22,792 nucleotides of DNA from CADEDV01 sp036374495 (GTDB taxonomy: Bacteria > Bacteroidota > Bacteroidia > Chitinophagales > Chitinophagaceae): positions 1 to 22,792 of the forward strand of contig CBFGYO010000056.1 of the NCBI GenBank assembly GCA_965652975.1. The letters are read 5' to 3'. The translations under genes and the position numbers were made by a program. Numbering within the stretch: the first letter of the stretch is position 1; each line of letters begins with the position of its first letter. This document shows positions 1-8,800 of this stretch, one piece after another. The notes beneath the pieces were generated by a model. The model was not told the origin of the DNA and ran no database searches. It was given only the letters and a program-made list of their open reading frames with translations.

Positions 1-16
1 TCTTTTATCTACTCTC

Positions 17-1648
17 TTAGTATCCCATACCGCCCATATCAGGAGCAGGATGTGCATGCGCTTCTTCTTTCTTAGGTTTGTCGGCAACCACACATTCAGT
101 GGTCAGCAGCATACCTGCAATTGAAGCAGCATTTTCCAGTGCTATACGGGTAACTTTAGTAGGATCGATAACGCCGGCCTTCAACAGGTTTTCATATTCT
201 TCAGACCTTGCATTGAAACCGTAATCACCTTTTCCTTCTTTTACTTTTTGTACCACGATAGAACCTTCGATACCTGCATTGGCTACGATTTGACGAAGTG
301 GTTCTTCCAGCGCCCTTCTTACTATCAATGCGCCCGTTGTTTCATCTTCGTTTGCACCTTTGAATTTATCAAGTGATTCTACGGCGCGGATGAACGCTAC
401 GCCACCACCTGGAACAATACCCTCTTCAACAGCAGCGCGAGTTGCATGCAAAGCATCGTCAACACGGTCTTTCTTTTCTTTCATTTCTGTTTCTGTGGCT
501 GCTCCCACGTACAATACGGCAACACCACCGCTGAGTTTAGCCAGGCGTTCCTGTAATTTTTCTTTATCGTAGTCAGAAGTTGTAGATTCGATTTGCGCTT
601 TGATCTGGTTTACACGTGCCAGGATATCTTCTTTCTTACCCTTGCCACCAACTACTGTTGTATTGTCTTTGTCGATGGTTACGGAAGCAGCGGTACCAAG
701 ATAGCTAAGATCAGCATTCTCGAGTTTGTAACCCTGCTCTTCGCTGATTACAACACCTTTTGTAAGTACAGCAATATCCTGCAGCATTTCTTTGCGGCGA
801 TCGCCAAAGCCTGGAGCTTTTACGGCAGCAACTTTCAATGTACCACGAAGTTTGTTTACCACCAGTGTAGCCAGAGCTTCACCTTCGAGGTCTTCAGCAA
901 TGATCAGCAATGGACGACCACCCTGTGCTACTTTTTCAAGTATGTGCAGGATATCCTTCATGTTGCTGATTTTTTTATCATAGATGAGGATGTAAGGATT
1001 TTGCAATTCAGCTTCCATTTTCTCACTGTTGGTGACAAAATATGGAGAGATATATCCGCGATCGAACTGCATACCTTCCACAACATCGACAGTTGTATCG
1101 GTACCCTTTGCTTCTTCTACAGTGATAACACCTTCTTTACCTACTTTCTTCATTGCTTCAGCAATAAGCTTTCCGATTTCTGCGTCGTTGTTGGCAGAAA
1201 TTGCAGCTACCTGCTGGATCTTGCTGCTGTCGTTGCCGATTGTTTGTGATTGTGCGTTCAGGTGTTCAACTACTTTGGTAACTGCCTTGTCGATACCTCT
1301 TTTGAGGTCCATTGGATTAGAACCTGCAGCCACCATTTTCAACCCTTCGCTGATTATTGATTGCGCTAGTACTGTGGCAGTAGTAGTACCATCACCCGCG
1401 ATATCGGCGGTTTTGGAAGCTACTTCTTTTACCATCTGGGCACCCATATTTTCAATGGGATCTTCGAGTTCAATTTCTTTTGCAACGGTAACACCGTCTT
1501 TAGTAACAGATGGAGCACCGAATTTTTTTTCGATCACCACATTGCGACCTTTAGGTCCCAGGGTTACTTTTACTGCGTTTGCCAGCGTATCAACGCCTTT
1601 CTTCATTCTATTTCTTGCTTCTATATCGAAGAAGATTTGCTTTGCCAT
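17..1648 (-). CDS. groEL: 60 kDa chaperonin GroEL
   Basis: Subunit of the cytosolic double-ring chaperonin, which encloses unfolded proteins and refolds them with ATP under the GroES lid. At 543 residues it has the normal family length. Visible hallmarks are the nucleotide-binding GPKGRN near residues 31-36, VTKDGVTVAKEIE near 48-60, the ATPase loop GDGTTT with Asp86, and GGGVAF in the C-terminal equatorial part. The tail ends in a short GGMGY, preceded by a His/Ala/Pro-rich stretch, instead of the long GGM repeats of proteobacterial GroEL. It lies 89 bases downstream of groES on the same strand and is probably co-transcribed with it. An AGATAAAAGA motif begins 6 bases after its TAA stop, at the edge of the window. 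Confidence 0.98.
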   Translation of the reverse strand: MAKQIFFDIEARNRMKKGVDTLANAVKVTLGPKGRNVVIEKKFGAPSVTKDGVTVAKEIELEDPIENMGAQMVKEVASKTADIAGDGTTTATVLAQSIISEGLKMVAAGSNPMDLKRGIDKAVTKVVEHLNAQSQTIGNDSSKIQQVAAISANNDAEIGKLIAEAMKKVGKEGVITVEEAKGTDTTVDVVEGMQFDRGYISPYFVTNSEKMEAELQNPYILIYDKKISNMKDILHILEKVAQGGRPLLIIAEDLEGEALATLVVNKLRGTLKVAAVKAPGFGDRRKEMLQDIAVLTKGVVISEEQGYKLENADLSYLGTAASVTIDKDNTTVVGGKGKKEDILARVNQIKAQIESTTSDYDKEKLQERLAKLSGGVAVLYVGAATETEMKEKKDRVDDALHATRAAVEEGIVPGGGVAFIRAVESLDKFKGANEDETTGALIVRRALEEPLRQIVANAGIEGSIVVQKVKEGKGDYGFNARSEEYENLLKAGVIDPTKVTRIALENAASIAGMLLTTECVVADKPKKEEAHAHPAPDMGGMGY

Positions 1649-1683
1649 AATTATGTAGTTTGAAATTATTTAAGATTAATTGC

Positions 1684-1717
1684 GGTAATGCCTGCTACGA
1701 ACTTCCGGCAGGCTACC
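1684..1717 (-). other. Intercistronic hairpin between groES and groEL
   Basis: Inverted repeat in the 89-base groES-groEL spacer. GCCTGC pairs with GCAGGC around a 12-base loop. The stem extends by GGTA/TACC across a 2-base bulge, giving about 10 pairs. No U-run follows on the minus strand, so it looks more like an RNA-processing or stability element than a full terminator. Its function is inferred. Confidence 0.45.
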
Positions 1718-1737
1718 GGATATTTTTGCAAATGGTA

Positions 1738-2019
1738 TTAAACAATTGCCAGGATATCCGATTCTCTCATGATAAGAAAATCTTCACCATCAATCTGGAT
1801 CTCTGTACCGGCGTATTTACCGTACAAAACTGTATCACCTGTTTTTACAGTAACAGGCTCATCTTTTTTTCCAGGACCTGCAGCGATTACAGTACCGCGC
1901 TGAGGTTTTTCTTTTGCTGTGTCGGGAATAATGATACCACCTGCAGTTTTTTCTTCGGCAGCTGCTGCTTTCACGATTACCCTGTCATGGAGAGGAGTAA
2001 CATTGACTTTCTTAGCCAT
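1738..2019 (-). CDS. groES: 10 kDa co-chaperonin GroES
   Basis: Co-chaperonin that caps the GroEL ring as a heptamer. At 93 residues it has the family length. The start (VTPLHDRVIVK), the mobile loop with GGIIIPDTAKEKPQRG that contacts GroEL, and the ending with GTEIQIDGEDFLIMRESDILAI are all classic GroES. It is the first gene of a groES-groEL unit. No HrcA/CIRCE operator is visible upstream. A Bacteroidota-type promoter candidate lies about 125-160 bases upstream, so the leader would be long. Confidence 0.98.
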   Translation of the reverse strand: MAKKVNVTPLHDRVIVKAAAAEEKTAGGIIIPDTAKEKPQRGTVIAAGPGKKDEPVTVKTGDTVLYGKYAGTEIQIDGEDFLIMRESDILAIV

Positions 2020-2327
2020 AATTGTATTGATTTTTGAGTTTTTGATCTTGCACCATCGCGGGCATGTTAGTGAAATTTTACACTAGCTACAGCCTTTCGA
2101 TGGTTAACCAGCCCATGCTTTCGCTCAGGCGGTTAAAGGACGGCGAAGGTACAGTAAATACTATGCCATCAGGTCAAAAGGGCCATTTTTTCATCCCTGG
2201 CAGTAATCTTACCTGAAAAAATTACATTTTAGCCGGCAGGCAGGACAATTTTTCATCCTTTAAATCGTAATAATAAAGGCTGCATAGTATCTTAAAGCAC
2301 AAGCGTTCAATATCCAAGCATCCACCT
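2020..2327. other. Divergent intergenic region groES / metalloprotease
   Basis: This 308-base gap separates groES (minus) from the secreted metalloprotease (plus). It holds a groES promoter candidate at 2144-2178 and a small inverted repeat, TAGTG-N8-CACTA, at 2068-2085, which would lie in the groES leader. For the protease I find only weak -7 matches (TACATTTT at 2223, TATCTTAA at 2288). No ORF, tRNA or CIRCE (TTAGCACTC-N9-GAGTGCTAA) is visible. Confidence 0.5.
2144..2178 (-). promoter_or_regulatory. Candidate groES promoter, TTTG-N23-TACCTTCG
   Basis: On the minus strand, TTTG (2178-2175) is followed after 23 bases by TACCTTCG (2151-2144). This fits the Bacteroidota sigma-ABfr pattern TTTG / TAnnTTTG, with TTCG in place of TTTG and a spacer at the long end of the accepted range. 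It would give a leader of roughly 120 bases before groES. Confidence 0.4.
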
Positions 2328-5300
2328 ATGAAAAAAACCATCCTGCTCGCCTGTATTGCCATTTTGTGGCAACTAACCACCAGTGTATATGCCCAGCCTC
2401 CCTGTGGTTTTGATGAGGTTCACAACAAACTCCTGAAAACAGATCCTGTATTTGCAAGGCAAATCGAGCAAAATGAGGTCAATATCAGGCGCTTTATTGA
2501 AACTCATCCGGAATTACGATCGGGAAGCCGGCCCTCAGCGGTGGTCACAATACCTGTAGTTGTGCATGTTATGCACACCGGCGGCGCTATTGGTTCCATC
2601 TATAATCCCTCCGACGCACAGATCCTGGGAGCAATCAATTACCTCAACCAGGTATATGCTGGTACTTATCCCGGCATGAGCGCCCCTATCGAAGGCGGTG
2701 GTGTAGTAGATATGGAAATACAGTTTGCATTAGCCCAACGCACACCCTCCTGCGGAACCACCAATGGAATAAACCGTGTTGATGCATCTTCGCTGCCTAA
2801 CTATGCCAGTTTTGGCGTAAATGTCAACAATACAAATGGATGCCCGGAACTTACGCTAAAAAACTTCTCCAGGTGGAACCCGGCAGATTATTACAATATC
2901 TGGATCGTTAATAAACTCGATGGGGCCGATGGCACTTCAGGACAGTTCATTGCAGGCTTCGCATACTTCCCGGGCAGTTCCTCGCAACTTGACGGAACGA
3001 TTATGCTGGCTACGCAAATGGATGCCGGTGAAAAAACCTTACCTCATGAAATCGGGCACGCCCTCAACCTTTATCATCCTTTCCAGGGATCGGCAAATAA
3101 TACGCAATGCCCGACCAATAGCAGTTGTACTACACAAGGCGACCGTGTGTGCGATACTGATCCTATTTCCAATAATTATAATGCAGTAAGTGGCAATTAT
3201 AGTTTTGCATGCCGCACCGGGGCCAATTCTTGTGCTTCACCCAATACTTATTCGATCAACACAGAGAGTAACTTCATGAGCTATACCAATTGTTATACGC
3301 TTTTTACAAATGGTCAAAAGACGAGAGTGCAGGCCGCTATGTCGCTAAGCTCGCGGGCAAGCCTGGTAAGTGCGGGCAACCTGGCACTCGTGCCTTGTGG
3401 TGCAGTGATCAATTTCAGTCAAAGTTCATCTACAACTATCGAAGACAATACAGGAACAGTAACCGGATGCAGAAAATATCGTGATTATACTTTTCCATTA
3501 ACGATTGGTGCGGCACCCAGTGCAACTGCTACCGCAACAATTGCTGCGAGCGGGACTGCCATGTCTTCCCTTGATTATTTGTTAACGACCAATGGTGATT
3601 TTAGTAATCCAGCAAATGTAATTACGTTCAATAGTGGCTCTACTGCTGCACAAACTGTAAGCCTTCGCGTATTTGATGATGCAAGCGTGGAAACAAATGA
3701 AACATTGATACTGGATTTTACCGTTAATAATGGTGGAGGCAATGCCGTAAAGGGTGTAAACATACCTACACTTACAATCACAATTTCCGACAACGACCTG
3801 GCGCCCGTAGGCACAGGCAGCGCTACTTTTTCAATCGGCGCTATCGATTCTTATGTAGAAGAAGTGCCATTCGATGCCACGCAACAACGCCAGCGTGCGC
3901 AATTCCTTTACAAAGCAAGTGAATTAACGGCGGCTGGAATTAATGCAGGCAGCATTCAATCGGTTCAGTTTTTTATCTACAACAAACTAAGCACAAGACC
4001 ATTCTCCAATTTTAGTATCAAAATGGCGAGCACCAATGTGCCATACCTGGTGGATGCATCCGTTAATATTGTTGGAAGCATGACAACCGTATTTTCTTCG
4101 GCTTCGTATTCTACTACTGCAGGATGGAATAATTTTAACCTCTCCACTCCATTTACATGGGACGGTACAAGCAATCTTGCAATCGAAATTTGTTATGATA
4201 ACGGCAGCCCGGCCCCTTCCAATTTCGCAGACCAGGTAGGTACGTATGAAGACGGCAGTTCTTCCACGGAGGGCAATATGTTTTTTGAGAATGACGTGAA
4301 CTGTTCCGGTTACTTTAGTTCAATATCTTATTTTACCTATGGCCTTAAACCGATCTTGAGACTTGGTGTTGCCACAACGGGTACACCTGTGGAAACGGTG
4401 GCTAGTTCTACATCGGACGTACACTTAGCTTCGGGCAGTGATGATTATTTTTATTCAAACAACAACAGGCTGCTTGCGCGTATCAGCAGCATTAATGCCA
4501 CTCTGGGTTGCGTGGATGTAACGCTTGAAGGAGCAGGTGCAACCTGGGTTAATGCTTTTGGTGGTCAGCGCTCGGCTAAAGTTTTTGCAATTACGCCAAC
4601 GACTAATATAGCTTCGACAAATTATACTGTTTCCCTGTATTTCGACAATACGGAACTGGCCGGTAAAAATCCGGCGACCATAAGGATGGCTAAAACAACT
4701 GCAGCTTCCGCGGCGGCTGCCAATAGCGGGAATACCATATTCCAAACCCCAACGGTAAGTACATTGGGATCCGGCACCACCGTTTTTACAGGAAGCTTTA
4801 CGGGTTTCTCCAGGTTCTTCCTCGTTGATGGGCTTGCTACCCTTCCTTTGTCATGGTTGACATTTACAGGTGCGACTACCGCTGAAAAAAATGTGTTGCT
4901 GCAATGGTCAGTCGCCTCCGAGGTTGACAACAGGCAATTTGATGTTGAAGTAAGTGCCGACGGCATTCATTTCGATTACCTGTCTACCGTTGTTTCTAAA
5001 GGCAATTCAATAATACCACAACAGTATGAATATTTACATGTAAGACCTGCCAGTGGCGTGATATGGTATCGCTTAAAACAAATTGACATCGACAATCATT
5101 TTTCCTATAGCAAAGTGATTATGGTAACCATAAATAGCGATGTGGTGCGATCCTTTATTTATCCAGTGCCTGCGAAAGACAGGATAATAGTCAGCTTTGG
5201 CACATCGCAGGCGAATGTTCACCTGGAAATACTTACGAGTGACATGAGACTTGTAAAAAAAGAATTTGTTCCGGTTGTTGCTACCAAAAAGGATATTGAT

Positions 5301-5384
5301 GTAAGCGGCTTGCCACCGGGGTTGTATTTCCTAAGATTAAAGGGAAATACCATTAGCGAAATGATGCGTTTCATCAAAGAGTAA
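2328..5384 (+). CDS. Secreted M43-type zinc metalloprotease with T9SS sorting domain
   Basis: Predicted extracellular or surface zinc endopeptidase. Residues 1-22 form a Sec signal peptide (cut near VYA|Q). The catalytic domain carries HEIGHALNLYH: His240, Glu241, His244 and His250 match HExxHxxxxxH, and a Met-turn, NFMSY, has Met317. This is the layout of pappalysin-like (M43) metzincins, although the usual glycine of HExxHxxGxxH is asparagine here. About residues 365-490 resemble a Calx-beta domain ending in ITISDND. About 497-680 look like a beta-sandwich adhesion module. The last ~75 residues, with VYPxP-like FIYPVPAKDR, GLPPGLYFLRL and a final basic strand, are a T9SS type A sorting domain. 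The gene is monocistronic and converges with the response regulator 21 bases away. The substrate cannot be read from the sequence. Confidence 0.9.
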   Translation: MKKTILLACIAILWQLTTSVYAQPPCGFDEVHNKLLKTDPVFARQIEQNEVNIRRFIETHPELRSGSRPSAVVTIPVVVHVMHTGGAIGSIYNPSDAQILGAINYLNQVYAGTYPGMSAPIEGGGVVDMEIQFALAQRTPSCGTTNGINRVDASSLPNYASFGVNVNNTNGCPELTLKNFSRWNPADYYNIWIVNKLDGADGTSGQFIAGFAYFPGSSSQLDGTIMLATQMDAGEKTLPHEIGHALNLYHPFQGSANNTQCPTNSSCTTQGDRVCDTDPISNNYNAVSGNYSFACRTGANSCASPNTYSINTESNFMSYTNCYTLFTNGQKTRVQAAMSLSSRASLVSAGNLALVPCGAVINFSQSSSTTIEDNTGTVTGCRKYRDYTFPLTIGAAPSATATATIAASGTAMSSLDYLLTTNGDFSNPANVITFNSGSTAAQTVSLRVFDDASVETNETLILDFTVNNGGGNAVKGVNIPTLTITISDNDLAPVGTGSATFSIGAIDSYVEEVPFDATQQRQRAQFLYKASELTAAGINAGSIQSVQFFIYNKLSTRPFSNFSIKMASTNVPYLVDASVNIVGSMTTVFSSASYSTTAGWNNFNLSTPFTWDGTSNLAIEICYDNGSPAPSNFADQVGTYEDGSSSTEGNMFFENDVNCSGYFSSISYFTYGLKPILRLGVATTGTPVETVASSTSDVHLASGSDDYFYSNNNRLLARISSINATLGCVDVTLEGAGATWVNAFGGQRSAKVFAITPTTNIASTNYTVSLYFDNTELAGKNPATIRMAKTTAASAAAANSGNTIFQTPTVSTLGSGTTVFTGSFTGFSRFFLVDGLATLPLSWLTFTGATTAEKNVLLQWSVASEVDNRQFDVEVSADGIHFDYLSTVVSKGNSIIPQQYEYLHVRPASGVIWYRLKQIDIDNHFSYSKVIMVTINSDVVRSFIYPVPAKDRIIVSFGTSQANVHLEILTSDMRLVKKEFVPVVATKKDIDVSGLPPGLYFLRLKGNTISEMMRFIKE

Positions 5385-5405
5385 AAGCAGACCGGTGCGA
5401 AGCGC

Positions 5406-5786
5406 TTAATTATTGGCGGGAGGCATTTTTTCTGCGGCTATAATGACCATGTCTTCCAGTTCGGAAATATCGAAGGGTTTTTGTAAAAAATAGTCAGCAC
5501 CCGCTTCTTTGGCAAGCTCATCAACATTGTTGTTGGCACTAAAGAAAATAACAGGTATATGCGAAAAATCGGTGTGTGATTTCAATAAGCGGGTAGCTTT
5601 TACTCCGCCAATTTCGGGGATCCAGTTATCCATCAGCACTACATCGGGACGATGGAGTATTACATCGGCAATGATCTCTGTACACCTGTCTTTTAATACT
5701 ACTTCGAAGTTTTTCGCAGTTAATATTATTGCGCATACTTCGAGCAGGTCCGGATCATCATCGAATATTATTATTTTTTTTGCCAT
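5406..5786 (-). CDS. Receiver-only response regulator (CheY-like)
   Basis: Single-domain response regulator of 126 residues with no output domain. Conserved receiver residues are visible: acidic Asp9-Asp11 near the N-terminus, phospho-acceptor Asp53 (VLMDNWIP), Ser83 in the Thr/Ser switch position, and Lys103 in LQKPF. It begins 25 bases after the stop of the large PAS histidine kinase, so the two are probably one transcription unit and a cognate pair. With no DNA-binding or enzymatic domain, it most likely acts by protein contact or passes the phosphate on in a relay. That role is inferred from architecture. Confidence 0.93.
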   Translation of the reverse strand: MAKKIIIFDDDPDLLEVCAIILTAKNFEVVLKDRCTEIIADVILHRPDVVLMDNWIPEIGGVKATRLLKSHTDFSHIPVIFFSANNNVDELAKEAGADYFLQKPFDISELEDMVIIAAEKMPPANN

Positions 5787-5811
5787 ACTATCTTATCACT
5801 TTTCTAATTGT

Positions 5812-8800
5812 TTAAACGACGGGAAGCATAAAATAAAAATCAGCGCCGCGGCCTTCATCACTTACTACCCCTATTTTACCATTATGCTTTTTGATAATTT
5901 CGGCCGAAATATATAATCCAATTCCGAATCCTGAAAAAGAAATATTATCATTAAAGGCTGACCTGTAGAATCGCTGAAAGATCTTTTCATGCTCACCGGG
6001 CTTGATGCCAATGCCCTTATCCACTACGGATACCCGTACCCAACCGTCTTCCATCTTCAAGGTAACCTGTATATTCTTATCTTCAGGAGAATATTTTACT
6101 GCGTTGGTCAAAAGGTTGGTCACTACCTGCGAGATCTTTTCTTTATCCGCAATTACAAAAATGGGTCTGCGACGCTCCAGTACAATGGTATGATTAATTG
6201 CCACCATCTGTATATCGCTGGCAATGTCGCGAACCAGTTCATTGATATCAAATTTTTCAAGGTCCATGCTGAACTTATCAGATTCAAGCTTGGAGAGGTT
6301 GAGAAAGTCGGCTACCAGCTTGGTCATTTTATTTACCTGTGTTTCCACTTTCGTCAATCCATTTTTCAGGAAGGCATCATTTGCTCTTTCGTAGGTTTTT
6401 GACAGTAATTGGGAATAAGCTTTAATAGAAGTAAGTGGTGTTTTCAACTCATGACTCGCCACGGCCAGAAAGTCGTTTTTCAAAATTTCGTTTTGTTTTC
6501 TCTCTGTAATATCTGTTACAGAGCCTGCGTAGCCTCCAAAATTTCCATTATCATCAAAGTAAGGAAATCCTTCACTGAGGCCCCACCGTAATTGGCCTGA
6601 AGAACTTTTGAAACGAAACTCAAAAGTAAATTTCTGCATGGTTGGCATATTTGTTATAAACTGGCTGTACATAATCTCCCTGTCTTCTGGTAATACAGGA
6701 TCCAGCCATCCGATATTGTATTGATTCTCCAGGGTGATACCCGTCCAGTTGATCCAGGTGTCGTTTACAAAATTGTTATTCCCCTGCGCGTCTGTCATCC
6801 ACAACCCCACCGGCGAGATATTGGTGATGGTCTTAAATAGTAACTCGCTTGCCTGTAGTTTTTCATTGAATTTCTTTTCATCATCAATGTCCATACAGGC
6901 GCTAATGAACCCAATAAATTTACCTTCCTGGTCGTATCGCGGCACTGCGTTATCCACTATCCAGCGGTACACGCCGTCGAATCGGCGTAGCCGGTATTCG
7001 ATTACAAAAGGTTGTTGCAATTCGTACGATTCGTTATATACTTTTATGCAACGTGCAAGGTCCTCGGGATGCACCGATTCCTGCCAGCCCTCACCGCTTT
7101 CAAGTTGCAGTGTACGTCCTGTAAAGTTGAGCCAACTGGTGTTGAAGAAATCGGAAAATTTATCATTCCCCGACATCCAGATCATTACGGGAGCGGTATT
7201 AGCGATCGTACGAAAGAGTTCTTCACTCTCCTGTATTGCATTTGCGCTGTTCTTTTCGCGGGTAATATCTACCACTGTTCCAAGAATGGTAGTGGGGTTG
7301 CCTTTATCGTCGTAAATGGTTTTGCCCTGCACCTTTACCCAACTCATAGGTTTGCCGGGGCGCAGCACCCTCACCTCATGTTGGTAGTGGCCCTCTTTGA
7401 TGCCCTTTTCGTATAAAGCATCCAGTACGGGCCGGTCCTCCGGATGGAGGTACTTCAGGTATTTATCCCGCGTAAGGTTTTCCATGTCTTCATATCCCAT
7501 CATCTCCTGGTGACGTTCCGAAGTTACCGCACTCCCCGTAGTGAGGTCAATGCTCCAGATACCCATTTCAGCAGCATCCAGTGCAAACCACAATCGTTCT
7601 TCGCTCACCTTCATAGATTCCTGGATATTCTTAATCTTATCAATGTCGGTAGCCGTTCCAAACCATTTGATGATATTTCCATTCGAATCTTTATCCGGGA
7701 ATCCCCTGCTCAGGTGCCAGCGATAATTTCCATCTTTCATCATCATGCGGTGCTCCTGGCTATAAGGTTGCTGGGTTTCCACTGCTTTTTGCCAGCATTC
7801 GATTGTTATATCAAGATCCTGGGGATGAATAAGCAGGTGCCAGTCCCATTTTTGTAAGGATTTACCGGCAGGACCGTATTCATCAATCCTGTTATTATAG
7901 TAAGTAATTTCACCATCGGGTTCAGCAATCCATACCAGTTGCGGCATGGCATCCGCAAGTTTTGTAAGGCGACTTTCACTCTCCTGCAGCGCTTCGAATG
8001 CTGCCTTTTGATCGGTAATGTCCGTAATGGTGCCTAACATTTTCTCGGGCACCCCCTTTTCGTCGTAGAAGACTTTTCCTTTTGCCTTTACCCATCTTAG
8101 TGCTCCATCTTTTCGCACGATTCTTATTTCGAAATCAAGTATGCCAGTCATCATGGCACTATTAACGGCATTTATTCGCTTTGGAAGATCTTCGGGGTAT
8201 ATCCGATCCATCAATTCACTATGCACGGGCCTTTCATTTACATCAAAACCCATGATCTGTAAATACCTCTTGGAATACTTTGTTTCCTGATGTTTAAAAT
8301 TTAATTCCCAGGCACCCATTCCCGCATCTTCCAAAACGATGTTCAGGCGATTCTCACTATCCTTTAGTGCTTCTTCAGCTTTCTTACGTTCATCAATTTC
8401 TATTAATGCACCTGTCATTCCTTCGAACCTTCCATTGATGTCAAATTTTGGTTTGGCTGTGGCCATCATCCACCTGTATATACCATCCTTGCCACATAGC
8501 CGATACACAAGATTAAATGGACGTTGCTGCTCATTTGCCTGGGCAAAAAGTTGCTGCGTATTGGCGCGATCGGCCGGATGTACTGCGTCCAGCCAACCAT
8601 AGCCGAGTGAGTTGCTGGTAGACTGACCGGTATAGTCATACCAGCGTTCATTCAGGTAATAACAATAACCGTCTGCACGGCTGGTCCAGATCATCACCGG
8701 CACAGTATCGGCCATTCGCTGAAAGAGCGATATACTGTCGATCAATGCCTGCTCCTTCACCTTTTCCGCAGTGATGTCAAGAACTGTTCCTATGAAAATC

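Noticed and set aside
360..1658. Plus-strand ORFs of up to 218 residues opposite groEL
   Set aside because: They lie fully antisense to an unmistakable groEL, have low-complexity Cys/Phe/Ser-rich translations, and show no recognisable domain or promoter.
1660..2037. Plus-strand 125-residue ORF opposite groES
   Set aside because: It is antisense to groES, with no family signature, and the frame is a by-product of the coding strand.
2020..2327. CIRCE/HrcA heat-shock operator upstream of groES
   Set aside because: I looked for TTAGCACTC-N9-GAGTGCTAA and close variants and found none; the small TAGTG/CACTA repeat does not match.
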